The notes beneath the pieces are model-generated. The model was given only the letters and a program-made list of their open reading frames with translations. It ran no database searches and had not been told where the DNA came from. A stretch of DNA of 54,305 bases from Acinetobacter chengduensis. Its GTDB lineage: Bacteria > Pseudomonadota > Gammaproteobacteria > Pseudomonadales > Moraxellaceae. The stretch lies in the NCBI RefSeq assembly GCF_003664645.1, contig NZ_RCHC01000021.1, positions 1 to 54,305 of the forward strand, given 5' to 3'. The number at the start of each line of letters is the position of its first letter. Positions within the stretch are counted from its first letter, which is position 1. A program made the translations under genes and the position numbers. Of this stretch, positions 1-7,654 are shown one piece after another.

Positions 1-1
1 A

Positions 2-157
2 ATGGTTCAAATTCAAAATGCGAAAGATTTGACCGAATTGGATTGCTTAGAAATTGAAGTATCAACGCGCCGTGCAGACATTCAGCCAAAGCTCATGGGC
101 TGTGTAAAGCAACGTCGCTTTGAGCTTGAAAACCAAGCTGATGGGGTTTCGTCATGA
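2..157 (+). CDS. Small phage-region protein, possibly the C-terminal end of a longer gene
   Basis: An open frame runs from an ATG at base 2 to a TGA at 155-157 and encodes 51 residues beginning MVQIQNAKDL. The window starts one base before the ATG, so this may be the tail of a longer gene whose start lies outside. The stop overlaps the next ATG in an ATGA arrangement, which fits the tightly packed early-gene string that follows. No family is recognised. The sequence is charged and hydrophilic, with no membrane segment. Confidence 0.5.
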   Translation: MVQIQNAKDLTELDCLEIEVSTRRADIQPKLMGCVKQRRFELENQADGVSS

Positions 158-300
158 AATTCAACTGCTCCTCTATCACCCGGACACTCATAGTGTTCGG
201 GGCAAAGATGGACCATATTTTTGAAAATGTAGGTATTGGTGAAATTGAAAGCCTAATCATCAATGCGAAATTTAAAGAAGCAACTTGGAGAACAAGATGA
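154..300 (+). CDS. Small phage-region protein (48 aa)
   Basis: A 48-residue frame starts at ATG 154, overlapping the stop of the previous frame (ATGA), and ends at TGA 298-300, which again overlaps the next ATG at 297. Overlapping start-stop junctions on both sides are the main reason to accept this short frame as a translated gene. The product begins MKFNCSSITR and is not recognised. It could be a regulatory or accessory early phage peptide, but nothing in the sequence shows its function. Confidence 0.45.
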   Translation: MKFNCSSITRTLIVFGAKMDHIFENVGIGEIESLIINAKFKEATWRTR

Positions 301-671
301 GCTCTGTAGATGTTAACGGTGGCGTGATGGAAACAAAGCAACTAGAACCGGCTGAAATTATACGTGGCGAGATGGGAACTTGGACCCACCCTGTTTACTC
401 AAACTATGTCAGTGAAAATCTAGATGGCAAAGAGCACATAAGCCGTGACGAATGGGATCAGCTTAAAAACCATTTCAATATCCAAACCGTCACTTTCTGG
501 ATGGAAGGCCACGTAAGCCCTGATGACTGGAAAACTATGATGGATGACTGCGATATCACAAAATGGAATCCAATTGCACCAAACGGTTTTTTCTTGATTG
601 ATATTAATTTTAGTGAAGATGACGCTTATGCAATTTTCGCTAGAAAAAAGCGTAAAACTGAGGTGGCGTGA
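297..671 (+). CDS. Hypothetical phage-region protein (124 aa)
   Basis: The product is an acidic soluble protein of 124 residues with many Asp, Glu and Trp (for example HVSPDDWKTMMDDCD) and a basic tail (ARKKRKTEVA). A longer frame opens with TTG at 285, but GGAG at 287-290 sits six bases before ATG 297, and that ATG overlaps the preceding stop, so 297 is chosen. Its own stop overlaps the next ATG (TGATG). It belongs to the early-gene operon that runs toward the integrase. No domain is recognised. Confidence 0.7.
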   Translation: MSSVDVNGGVMETKQLEPAEIIRGEMGTWTHPVYSNYVSENLDGKEHISRDEWDQLKNHFNIQTVTFWMEGHVSPDDWKTMMDDCDITKWNPIAPNGFFLIDINFSEDDAYAIFARKKRKTEVA

Positions 672-1084
672 TGGATATTCAGAAAGAACGTGAAGCGTTT
701 GAGGATCAAATAACGCGTGATGGTTTTGTAGAATTTAGTGGTTATTCATTTCAAAAAGATGAGTGTGATGAATATATTGATGAACGTGTTGAGTGCGCTT
801 GGTTTGCGTATAAGCAAGCTTTCAGTAGAGCCATGGAACAATCCCAAAATGTTGCTGTACCTGAAGGTTTTGTTTTGGTGCAGAAATTATTGAGTGATGA
901 ATTGGCTGATGCATTAGCAAGTGATGCATTTAACAACATTCAAAGTATGTTTGATTATGAGCATAGAGATTCTCCAGCTTTACAAAGAGAGCAATTCCGA
1001 TTGAGATGGTGCAAAAATAAAGCTAGAGAACTTCAAGAAAACTACAAGATGTTGATCGAAGCACAGGAGCAAGGCCATGACTAG
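671..1084 (+). CDS. Hypothetical phage-region protein (137 aa)
   Basis: This 137-residue protein opens MDIQKEREAFEDQI and contains a VPEGFVLV segment. That layout resembles the poorly characterised accessory proteins common in early regions of gammaproteobacterial prophages, where a KEREAFE-type start, an aromatic motif (here CAWFAYKQAF) and VPEGFVLV recur. ATG 671 is preferred over GTG 668 because GAGG at 660-663 is well spaced from it. The C-terminus is a charged probable helix. The next gene starts inside its end (ATGA-type overlap of 8 bases). Function is unknown. Confidence 0.7.
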   Translation: MDIQKEREAFEDQITRDGFVEFSGYSFQKDECDEYIDERVECAWFAYKQAFSRAMEQSQNVAVPEGFVLVQKLLSDELADALASDAFNNIQSMFDYEHRDSPALQREQFRLRWCKNKARELQENYKMLIEAQEQGHD

Positions 1085-1310
1085 AACTGCAAAACAAATT
1101 GTTGATCAAACACATGAACTTGCTGAGGCTTTTTATCTACACCTTGGGTATAAACATATTAGATCGTGTCACGGCAATCTTTATGAATCAACCCATCCAA
1201 CAGAACAAAGTATGTGGCATTTGGCATGTTTGGCGCAAATTGAATTAACAGCTACAGATCCAAACGATGCCTTAAGTGAATTAGATGAGGAGCAAGGCGA
1301 TGACAGCTAA
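1077..1310 (+). CDS. Hypothetical phage-region protein (77 aa)
   Basis: A 77-residue frame starts at ATG 1077 with AGGAG at 1065-1069 in good position. It has an N-terminal region rich in His and aromatic residues (ELAEAFYLHLGYKHI) and a very acidic tail (SELDEEQGDDS). The stop at 1308-1310 lies 11 bases inside the following methyltransferase-like gene, as expected for translational coupling. No known family is recognised. Its place in the operon makes it an early phage gene by inference only. Confidence 0.65.
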   Translation: MTRTAKQIVDQTHELAEAFYLHLGYKHIRSCHGNLYESTHPTEQSMWHLACLAQIELTATDPNDALSELDEEQGDDS

Positions 1311-1788
1311 AATTCTTGACCCGTGCTGTGGATCTCGCATGATGCATTTTGACCGTCAAAACCCAAACGTACTATTCGGGGACATCAGAACGGAAAATCA
1401 TATCTTGTGTGATGGTCGCTCACTCGAAATAGCGCCAGATATTGAAATGGACTTTCGAAACATGCCTTTTACTGATGGTCAATTTAATCTAGTTGTATTT
1501 GATCCACCACACCTTGTTAAAGCTGGACCCTTAAGTTGGTTAGCATTGAAGTATGGCAAGCTTCATGAAAACTGGCGTGATGATATTAAAAAGGGTTTTG
1601 AGGAATGCTTTCGCGTGTTGGCCAACAATGGTGTGCTAATTTTTAAATGGAATGAAACACAGATTAAGGTAAGTGAAATTTTAAAACTAACAGATCAAAA
1701 GCCAGTGTTTGGTCATATTAGCGGCAAGCGTGCAAATACACATTGGATCACTTTTATGAAGATGGAAAGTTTGAAGGAGGTGTCATGA
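1300..1788 (+). CDS. Small class I SAM-dependent (DNA) methyltransferase-like protein
   Basis: The 162-residue product has a motif resembling the SAM-binding loop at residues 7-12 (DPCCGS, compare DPFxGSG) and a catalytic-type DPPH at 68-71 (VVFDPPHL), the [DNS]PP[YFWH] motif of amino-methyltransferases. Motif I precedes motif IV. There is no separate target-recognition domain, and the length is well below a typical restriction methyltransferase. Small phage proteins of this type are known and are usually annotated as class I SAM-dependent methyltransferase. GAGGAG at 1287-1292 supports ATG 1300 over the upstream in-frame ATG 1285. The stop overlaps the next ATG. The substrate, adenine or cytosine in DNA or something else, cannot be told. 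Confidence 0.8.
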   Translation: MTAKILDPCCGSRMMHFDRQNPNVLFGDIRTENHILCDGRSLEIAPDIEMDFRNMPFTDGQFNLVVFDPPHLVKAGPLSWLALKYGKLHENWRDDIKKGFEECFRVLANNGVLIFKWNETQIKVSEILKLTDQKPVFGHISGKRANTHWITFMKMESLKEVS

Positions 1789-2072
1789 TGGGTGCATTCA
1801 AATACACCATTACAATTGAATCAGATACACCTCCACAGGTGATGCTTGGTCAAAACATTGGTGGTGGCATTGTTAAGGAATTAAAAGAGGTTGAAGTGCA
1901 ACTGGTGACCGCTGCACACTTGGCGAAAATTTATAACCTTAGTGTGAATACGATCCGAGATAAGCTGATCAGCATTAACCAGGGCACTGAAGGCAAGTCA
2001 CTATACAATCCAAAACTTGCCCACACCCTACTCACTCAAAAAGCTAGAAAAGGCAGACCGAGAGTTAATTAA
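1785..2072 (+). CDS. Helix-turn-helix protein, candidate excisionase or regulator beside the integrase
   Basis: This 95-residue protein has a probable helix-turn-helix in its middle (VTAAHLAKIYNLSVNTIRD) and a strongly basic tail (KARKGRPRVN). GGAGG at 1776-1780 is ideally placed for ATG 1785, which overlaps the methyltransferase stop; a second ATG follows at 1788. It is the last gene of the early operon and its stop lies within the tail of the convergent integrase (overlap 2069-2072). A small basic DNA-binding protein next to an integrase is the classic place for a recombination directionality factor, but that role is inferred. It could equally be a transcriptional regulator. Confidence 0.65.
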   Translation: MMGAFKYTITIESDTPPQVMLGQNIGGGIVKELKEVEVQLVTAAHLAKIYNLSVNTIRDKLISINQGTEGKSLYNPKLAHTLLTQKARKGRPRVN

Positions 2073-3088
2073 CTCTCACTGCTGTTAAACATCTCCACAA
2101 GATCTTGTGCATCCGGGTTGTAGTAAGTATTAATCAGGATGCCAATTGTTTTATGACCTGTAATCTTCGCCAGTATCTCTACCGGCAATTTTCGAACTTT
2201 CACCATTCTTGTGATGGCCTCATGGCGTGTGTCATGAAAGTTGATGTGATCCAAACCCACTTCACTACGCACACGATAAAATGTCCGCCTAAATGACTTC
2301 TCACCGACCGGAACAATAATTTTCTGATCTTCAGGTATTAAGGATAGTAGTCTTTTTGCTTCAGTGGATAGTGGTACGTTTCGAGATTCACCATTTTTAG
2401 TTATAGGCAAATGAACAAAGCCCTCCATAATGTCATCCCTGGTCATTGCCAGTATCTCCCCTTTTCGCATGGCTGTTTCCAATGCAAAAAGTATGGACCA
2501 TGCGACATAGTGAATAACTCTGGTTGGTCTTGTATTTCTGTCCCACTTCAGGCGATTCAGAAACAGCTCCACATCTTCAGGATAAACTCGTTGATTTCTT
2601 GGTTTTCCTTTGGGTGGCTTTACAACCGTTTTCCAAACGTTATTCTCAATCAGAAATAGTTCTTTTTGTGCATAACTGAATATCGATGAAAACATGGAGA
2701 ACTCACGCAATGCTGTGCTGGTTTGCACTTCAAGAACGCGCTTATTTCTCCATCTAACAATATCATTCGGATGAAAGTCATAAATGGATTTTGTGACCAG
2801 TTCACCAGTAATGCGTTCTAAATTATCCAACTTGTTTCGAATAATATGCGCTGACTTTAATTTACTGCCACGTTCGGAATAATACTTTTCGCAAAGTTGC
2901 TTAAATGGGAATGCTGGCTTAATTCCATTCTCAATATTGGCTCGCCCAGTTTTTAACTCAAGTAGTTTTATTGCCGCCCAATCCTCACACTCTTTTGCAG
3001 TGTCACGAGTACATGAATACCTTTGCTTATGGTAGGTCACAGTAATACGCCAGCTTGACCCTCGCTGGATGGGTTTTGGTATCTTCAT
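2069..3088 (-). CDS. Tyrosine recombinase / phage integrase
   Basis: The 339-residue product has the two-part layout of phage integrases: an N-terminal arm-binding and core-binding half (about 1-160) and a C-terminal catalytic domain. The catalytic set is visible: Arg208 (ETAMRKGE), Lys231 (ITKNGESR), His285 and Arg288 (FHDTRHEA), His312 (GHKTIG) and Tyr322 or Tyr323 (NTYYNP). It catalyses site-specific integration and excision through a covalent phosphotyrosine link. The gene is convergent with the early operon and its start faces the host gene for a YceI-like protein, so the element's attachment site should lie in 3089-3238. It looks intact. Confidence 0.95.
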   Translation of the reverse strand: MKIPKPIQRGSSWRITVTYHKQRYSCTRDTAKECEDWAAIKLLELKTGRANIENGIKPAFPFKQLCEKYYSERGSKLKSAHIIRNKLDNLERITGELVTKSIYDFHPNDIVRWRNKRVLEVQTSTALREFSMFSSIFSYAQKELFLIENNVWKTVVKPPKGKPRNQRVYPEDVELFLNRLKWDRNTRPTRVIHYVAWSILFALETAMRKGEILAMTRDDIMEGFVHLPITKNGESRNVPLSTEAKRLLSLIPEDQKIIVPVGEKSFRRTFYRVRSEVGLDHINFHDTRHEAITRMVKVRKLPVEILAKITGHKTIGILINTYYNPDAQDLVEMFNSSES

Positions 3089-3091
3089 TTC

Positions 3092-3113
3092 TTGGTGTAG
3101 ATTTGGTGCAGAT
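3092..3113. repeat. Tandem 11-bp direct repeat upstream of the integrase
   Basis: Two adjacent copies of TTGGTGYAGAT occupy 3092-3102 and 3103-3113, differing only at the seventh base (T or C). They lie immediately upstream of the integrase start. Short direct repeats in this position are typical arm-type binding sites for a phage integrase or excisionase, but that role is inferred. Confidence 0.5.
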
Positions 3114-3160
3114 TATTAATAATAATACCAATTATGCTGTAAAAACTGTGACAATTAATC

Positions 3161-3184
3161 CTATTTTGTGAATTTTCAAAATAG
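3161..3184. other. Candidate prophage attachment core (8-8-8 inverted repeat)
   Basis: CTATTTTG at 3161-3168 and CAAAATAG at 3177-3184 are perfect inverted arms around an 8-base spacer (TGAATTTT). Inverted arms around a 6-8 base crossover are the shape of tyrosine-recombinase core sites. The site sits between the integrase start and the terminator of the neighbouring host gene, exactly where the element-host junction should be. The second attachment site would lie left of the window and cannot be compared. The right arm overlaps the T-tract of that terminator, so chance cannot be excluded. Confidence 0.4.
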
Positions 3185-3207
3185 AAAAGCCACCTACATA
3201 AGGTGGC
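3185..3207 (-). terminator. Terminator of the YceI-family gene
   Basis: GCCACCT (3189-3195) and AGGTGGC (3201-3207) form a perfect 7-bp stem with a 5-base loop. Read on the minus strand it is followed by TTTTCTATTTTG, as for a Rho-independent terminator downstream of the gene ending at 3239. Confidence 0.8.
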
Positions 3208-3238
3208 AAATCCTATTAAGTAACTGTAATTTAATATA

Positions 3239-3817
3239 TTACTTTGCTACCGACGCCTCAGTAGTGATGCTCACGGTAATTTTATCACCAACATTAGGTA
3301 CGTATGCACCAACACCAAAGGCAGAGCGATTAAATGACGTTGTTGCGTTAAAGCCAATAGATTCAGCTTTTGTCATCGGATGTACGCCTTGTTTATTCAA
3401 CACAGCATCAAGCACTACAGGCTTAGTTACATCTTTAATGGTTAAGTTACCTGTAATTTTGTATTTGTTTTGCCCTAAAGCTTGTACTTTAGTACTTTTA
3501 AATGTGATGTTTGGATATTTTTCAGCATTAAAGAAATCCGCTGTTTTTAAATGTTCATCCAAAGCTTTCACGTTGGTATTTAAGCTAGACAGCGGAATAG
3601 TGACATCTACAGATGAATTTGCAGGTTTTGCATTATCTACGTTAATCGTACCTTGAATATCGCTAAAGTTTGCAGATGGTGTAGAAAAACCAAAGTGATT
3701 CCAATTAAATACAGTTGCCGTATGTGTTGGATCAATTTGATAAGCTACAGGCTTCGCCATAGAAAAAGTTGCAACAGATGCAAGTGCCAAACCTACTGTT
3801 AATGCTTTGATGTTCAT
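3239..3817 (-). CDS. YceI-family periplasmic lipid-binding protein
   Basis: The 192-residue product has a signal peptide (about residues 1-21, ending TFSMA) followed by a complete YceI domain. That domain starts with the family's YQIDPTHT segment, has NWNHFGFS where other members have a VxHxGxS motif, and contains ITFKSTKV and a GNLTIKDVTKPV strand pair. YceI proteins are lipocalin-like beta barrels that bind polyisoprenoid or other amphiphilic molecules in the periplasm. The gene stands alone. A TGTATAAAC-type -10 lies about 45 bases before the start. The insertion of the prophage just beyond its terminator has left the gene intact. Confidence 0.93.
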   Translation of the reverse strand: MNIKALTVGLALASVATFSMAKPVAYQIDPTHTATVFNWNHFGFSTPSANFSDIQGTINVDNAKPANSSVDVTIPLSSLNTNVKALDEHLKTADFFNAEKYPNITFKSTKVQALGQNKYKITGNLTIKDVTKPVVLDAVLNKQGVHPMTKAESIGFNATTSFNRSAFGVGAYVPNVGDKITVSITTEASVAK

Positions 3818-4166
3818 GTTTTTATCTCACTTTAGAATACAAATCAGTTTATACAGTTCTGCTAAAAATACACTGTTAAAGATAAAACGATTTGTTGCAT
3901 GTTTAGAACGATACTTTTGTAAACCCTAAGTATTTAGAGCATTCCGCTAGTTCAATGGTTTGGCCTTTCAGCAGATGAAATTAAAAGATAGATTTACCAT
4001 TTTTAAACACTTCAAATTAGGATAATTGCAACAATCTAAATAAATAATAAAAACTTAGCGTATATTTTCCTAATTATAGGATACTGTTGCTTACAATAAG
4101 CCCTATTCTCCTTATTTATAATCACTAAAATAATTTCATCACCTGTATAAATAAAGTTGAATTGTT
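3818..4166. other. Divergent intergenic region, promoters only
   Basis: This AT-rich 349-base gap separates the YceI-type gene (leftward) from the SnoaL-like gene (rightward). On the plus strand TATAAT at 4117-4122 is a good -10 about 45 bases before the start at 4167. On the minus strand a TTAACA / TGTATA pair lies close to the YceI start. I see no conserved RNA structure or further coding frame. Confidence 0.5.
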
Positions 4167-4688
4167 ATGTCAGAAAATTTAGAAGCAATTGAAAAAGCAC
4201 TCAGCACAAAACAACCTAAAGACGTTGTATTGGCTTTTTTACTCAACACCTCAAAAGAATTAGTTGCGAATGCTACAGAAAAACTTGTCGCAGAAGATGC
4301 AATTTATACCTCTCTAAATTTTAACAACCCCGAACTTAAACAAATTGAACCATGGGCAGGTACTTCAACTGGTCGCCAAGTTTATGTATATACCTTCTCA
4401 AATGTTGGCACATACTGGAATGTTGACGATTTCCAAGTCACAGATTTAATTGGCGAAGGAGAAACTGTGGCAGTATTTGGTAAATTTACCTATACGTCTG
4501 TCATTGCAAAAAATACATTCACGTCTCCATTTGCAATTAAAGCAACGGTAAAAGACGGCCTAATCACGTATTTTCAATTCTTAGAAGATACCTATGCTTC
4601 CGCTGCTTCATTCCGTGTTGCTGGTGAATGGACCATTCAACAAGATGCTGACAGCACAAAACGCTTTAATGTTTCTGCAAACTCATAA
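4167..4688 (+). CDS. SnoaL-like / NTF2-fold protein
   Basis: This 173-residue cytoplasmic protein has no signal peptide. Its order of elements fits the NTF2-like superfamily: an N-terminal helix (KDVVLAFLLNTSKELV), a residue run around YTSLNFNNPELKQIEPWAGT, then strands ending in a conserved-looking hydrophobic core (VAVFGKFTYTS, GLITYFQFLEDTYASAASF). The final helix plus the pattern of ITYFQFLEDT resemble ketosteroid-isomerase / SnoaL-like proteins. Members are enzymes or binding proteins with many substrates, so the substrate is unknown. The gene is single, between its own TATAAT promoter and a strong terminator. Confidence 0.75.
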   Translation: MSENLEAIEKALSTKQPKDVVLAFLLNTSKELVANATEKLVAEDAIYTSLNFNNPELKQIEPWAGTSTGRQVYVYTFSNVGTYWNVDDFQVTDLIGEGETVAVFGKFTYTSVIAKNTFTSPFAIKATVKDGLITYFQFLEDTYASAASFRVAGEWTIQQDADSTKRFNVSANS

Positions 4689-4710
4689 TGCTGAGTTTTT
4701 AAAGTTGATA

Positions 4711-4739
4711 AAGCCCCCGATATCGGGGGCTTTATTTTT
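4711..4739 (+). terminator. Strong Rho-independent terminator
   Basis: GCCCCCGATATCGGGGGC, a perfect GC-rich palindrome, is followed by TTTATTTTT. It ends the SnoaL-like gene and the leading A residues allow some function on the minus strand. Confidence 0.92.
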
Positions 4740-4755
4740 GGGTATCTAAACTGCA

Positions 4756-5199
4756 TTAAAGACGATATTGAATAAAGCCTGTTTTTCTTGCAATACGATC
4801 ATAAAGTTTTTGTGCTTGCTGATTATCTTGGTGTGTTAACCAATACACGCGATCACATTTTCTCTGCTGTGTATATTCTTGCACAGCTTGAATTAAAGCC
4901 CGAGCAACACCTTTCCCTCGCGCGCTCTCCAGCGTAAATAAGTCCTGCAAATATGCATAAGGCCGTACAGTCCAGCAACTATCATGTTCAATCACATGTA
5001 CCAACCCAACTGCTTGATTGTCCATATAAGCCACAAAACCATAAATGTGATCTTTTTGTGGGTCAATCAGCTTTTGCCATGTATTTTCACTCACTTCTGC
5101 ACTTAATTTTACCTGATAAAATTCTTGATAGCCTTGCCATAACGGCAACCAGTCTGAATATTGAATGCTATCTGATGAGAGTGGTTGAATATTTAACAT
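4756..5199 (-). CDS. GNAT-family N-acetyltransferase
   Basis: The 147-residue product is of usual GNAT length. Motif A, which binds the acetyl-CoA pyrophosphate, is seen as ESARGKGVARALI (Q/RxxGxG/A type, about residues 92-104), preceded by the beta-4 strand YLQDLFTL. The C-terminal half has the QKLYDRIARKTGFIQYRL pattern expected for motif B (an NxxAxxLYxxxGF-like end). It transfers an acetyl group from acetyl-CoA to an amine, but the substrate is not evident. It is monocistronic on the minus strand, with the small gene at 5314-5529 and a terminator lying upstream of it. Confidence 0.88.
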   Translation of the reverse strand: MLNIQPLSSDSIQYSDWLPLWQGYQEFYQVKLSAEVSENTWQKLIDPQKDHIYGFVAYMDNQAVGLVHVIEHDSCWTVRPYAYLQDLFTLESARGKGVARALIQAVQEYTQQRKCDRVYWLTHQDNQQAQKLYDRIARKTGFIQYRL

Positions 5200-5256
5200 A
5201 GGTATTATCGACTGTTTTAAATCTTGTATGCATTTTTATAAACGATATATACACAT

Positions 5257-5295
5257 AAAAAAAGCTTTATTTCCTGATAGAAACAAAGCTTTTTT
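5257..5295. terminator. Bidirectional terminator
   Basis: AAAAAAAGCTTT (5257-5268) pairs with AAAGCTTTTTT (5285-5295). It ends the minus-strand 71-residue gene and has T-tracts on both strands. Its first arm shares a 19-base identity with a site near 34835. Confidence 0.75.
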
Positions 5296-5313
5296 AGCAC
5301 TACATTCAAAAAC

Positions 5314-5529
5314 TTAGAGCTTTTCAACCAAAATGCGATCAATCTGTTTTAAACCTGTCGTTTTTTCATGGTTTTTACGACGTACTTTAATAATTTTTTC
5401 TTCAGCCATATCCTGTAACAACAGCTCAACTGCAACCATAGCTTCTAATGGAAGGTCTTGACCAATCCACTTCTGCTCGCCTGCATCCATTAAAGTGATT
5501 TCATCACTGATTTGCTCATATAAACTCAT
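5314..5529 (-). CDS. Small conserved hypothetical protein (71 aa)
   Basis: This 71-residue cytoplasmic protein opens with MSLYEQISDEITLMDAGEQ. Its middle (DLPLEAMVAVELLLQDMAEE) looks helical, and it ends with a basic stretch (KVRRKNHEKTTGLKQ). There is no membrane segment or cysteine. I do not recognise a named family. It is probably one of the small conserved Acinetobacter proteins. It lies directly downstream of transketolase in the same direction, but a strong terminator at 5618-5643 separates them, so it has its own transcript. Confidence 0.7.
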   Translation of the reverse strand: MSLYEQISDEITLMDAGEQKWIGQDLPLEAMVAVELLLQDMAEEKIIKVRRKNHEKTTGLKQIDRILVEKL

Positions 5530-5617
5530 CTCTATCTCACTTCTTCGTTTTGCCTATGTATGGGTAAGACATTTACCGCAAAAATAAAAATCTGTGCTGT
5601 AAAGTTCAAAAATAAAA

Positions 5618-5643
5618 GACGCTCTCAATTGAGAGCGTCTTTT
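5618..5643 (-). terminator. Terminator of tkt
   Basis: GACGCTCTCAATTGAGAGCGTC (5618-5639 with its flanks) is a perfect inverted repeat with A residues on one side and T residues on the other, so it can work on both strands. It lies just downstream of the transketolase stop on the minus strand. Confidence 0.9.
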
Positions 5644-5665
5644 AAAGACTGTTTAATAACAGGTA

Positions 5666-7654
5666 TTAAGCAGTGATTTCTTTAACCGCAGCAACAACAG
5701 CATCAGTTGTGATACCAAAGTGCTTGTACAAGTCTTTTGCAGGTGCAGATTCGCCGTAAGTGGTCATACCAATTACGCGACCATCTAGACCAACAAATTT
5801 CCACCAGTAATCAACATGCGCGGCTTCAACTGCAACACGTGCACGAATCGCTGCTGGAAGAACCGCTTCACGATAAGCTGCATCTTGTTTCACAAATTCT
5901 TCAGCACATGGCATAGATACTACGCGTACACCTTCAAGTTGAGCGTATGCTTCCATTGCCAATGATACTTCTGAACCAGTCGCAATAATGATTGCTTTCA
6001 ATTCGCCTTTTTCTTTCGCAAGGATATAACCACCTTTTGCAACGTCAGCAATTTGATCCGCTGTGCGCGTTTGGAATGGTAGGTTTTGACGAGAGAAGAT
6101 TAACGCTGTAGGGCCTTCTGAACGTAAAAGTGCAGATTTCCAAGAAATAGATGCTTCTACAGTGTCACATGGGCGCCATGTATTTAGATTAGGCGTACCA
6201 CGTAAAGATGCGATTTGCTCTACAGGTTGATGTGTAGGACCATCTTCACCAAGGCCAATTGAGTCATGCGTATAGACATGAATCACACGTTGTTTCATCA
6301 ATGCAGACATACGTACTGCATTACGCGCATATTCCATAAACATTAAGAATGTTGCAACGTAAGGAACGAAGCCACCGTGTAGCGCTACACCGTTTGCAAT
6401 CGCAGTCATACCAAATTCACGTACGCCGTAATGTACGTAGTTACCTGCTGGATTGTCTTGAACGCCTTGAGCACCTTTCCAAAGTGTTAGGTTAGACCCT
6501 GCAAGATCGGCAGAACCACCTAAAATTTCAGGAAGCAATGGTGCAAATGCTTGGATCGCATTTTGGCTTGCTTTACGTGTAGCAATCGTTTCTGCTTTAG
6601 CATTCACTTCTGCAATGTATGCATCCGCCTGTACTGCAAAGTCAGCAGGAAGATCACCAGAAAGACGACGTTTTAGCTCAGCTGCTTCTGTTGGATATTG
6701 AGCAGCGTATGCAGCAAATGTTTCATTCCAAGCAGATTCAGCAGTTGAACCTTTTTCTTTGGCATCCCAAGCTGCATAAACATCAGCAGGAATTTCGAAA
6801 GGACCTTCTGTCCAGCCTAATGCTTCACGTGTTAACGCGATTTCGTCATTGCCGAGTGGTGCACCGTGGCAATCTTCTTTACCTTGTTTGTTTGGCGAAC
6901 CCAAACCAATCACTGTTTTACAAATAATGATCGTTGGTTTTTTAGTTTCAGCTTTCGCTTCCAAAGTTGCAGCACGGATTGCATCAGCATCGTGACCATC
7001 AACTTTAAGTACTTGCCAGCCATAAGCTAAGAAACGTTGTTCTGTATCGTCAGAGAACCAACCTTCTACTTCACCGTCAATTGAAATGCCGTTGTCATCA
7101 TAGTAAGCAACAAGCTTGCCTAGACCCAAAGTACCTGCCAATGAACATGCTTCGTGTGAAACACCTTCCATTAAGCAACCATCACCTAAGAAACAGTAAG
7201 TGAAATGATCTACAACAGCGATGTCATCTTTGTTGAATTGCGCAGCCAATGTTTTTTCAGCTAAAGCAAAACCAACAGCATTGGCAATACCTTGACCAAG
7301 TGGACCTGTTGTAGTTTCAATACCAGGTGCATAACCAAGCTCAGGGTGACCCGGAGTTTTAGAGTGTAATTGACGGAATGCTTTTAAGTCATCAATTGAA
7401 AGCTCGTAGCCTGTCAAATGCAACAAAGCATACTGAAGCATAGAACCATGGCCATTAGACAATACAAAACGGTCACGGTTAGCCCATTGTGGGTTGCTTG
7501 GATTGTGATTTAAAAACTCACGCCATACAACGTCAGCAATATCTGCCATCCCCATTGGCGCGCCTGGATGGCCTGAATTCGCTTTTTGCACAGCATCCAT
7601 TGCCAATACACGAATTGCGTTTGCAACTCGACGTTCATTAAGTGGGGTCGTCAT
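5666..7654 (-). CDS. tkt: Transketolase
   Basis: Full-length transketolase of 662 residues, a thiamine diphosphate enzyme that moves two-carbon ketol units between sugar phosphates in the non-oxidative pentose phosphate pathway. Visible landmarks are the N-terminal [16 protein letters not shown], the TPP/Mg motif starting GDGCLMEG and reaching [11 protein letters not shown], the central catalytic-domain segment [17 protein letters not shown], and the C-terminal [10 protein letters not shown] / [12 protein letters not shown] region. The start MTTPLNERR is the natural one. It is transcribed leftward, away from metK, from a long shared upstream region, and ends in a strong palindromic terminator. 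It is most likely the only tkt on this stretch and a housekeeping gene. Confidence 0.98.
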   Translation of the reverse strand: MTTPLNERRVANAIRVLAMDAVQKANSGHPGAPMGMADIADVVWREFLNHNPSNPQWANRDRFVLSNGHGSMLQYALLHLTGYELSIDDLKAFRQLHSKTPGHPELGYAPGIETTTGPLGQGIANAVGFALAEKTLAAQFNKDDIAVVDHFTYCFLGDGCLMEGVSHEACSLAGTLGLGKLVAYYDDNGISIDGEVEGWFSDDTEQRFLAYGWQVLKVDGHDADAIRAATLEAKAETKKPTIIICKTVIGLGSPNKQGKEDCHGAPLGNDEIALTREALGWTEGPFEIPADVYAAWDAKEKGSTAESAWNETFAAYAAQYPTEAAELKRRLSGDLPADFAVQADAYIAEVNAKAETIATRKASQNAIQAFAPLLPEILGGSADLAGSNLTLWKGAQGVQDNPAGNYVHYGVREFGMTAIANGVALHGGFVPYVATFLMFMEYARNAVRMSALMKQRVIHVYTHDSIGLGEDGPTHQPVEQIASLRGTPNLNTWRPCDTVEASISWKSALLRSEGPTALIFSRQNLPFQTRTADQIADVAKGGYILAKEKGELKAIIIATGSEVSLAMEAYAQLEGVRVVSMPCAEEFVKQDAAYREAVLPAAIRARVAVEAAHVDYWWKFVGLDGRVIGMTTYGESAPAKDLYKHFGITTDAVVAAVKEITA

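Noticed and set aside
93..341. Minus-strand frame across the first small phage genes
   Set aside because: It runs against a string of overlapping plus-strand genes with good ribosome-binding sites.
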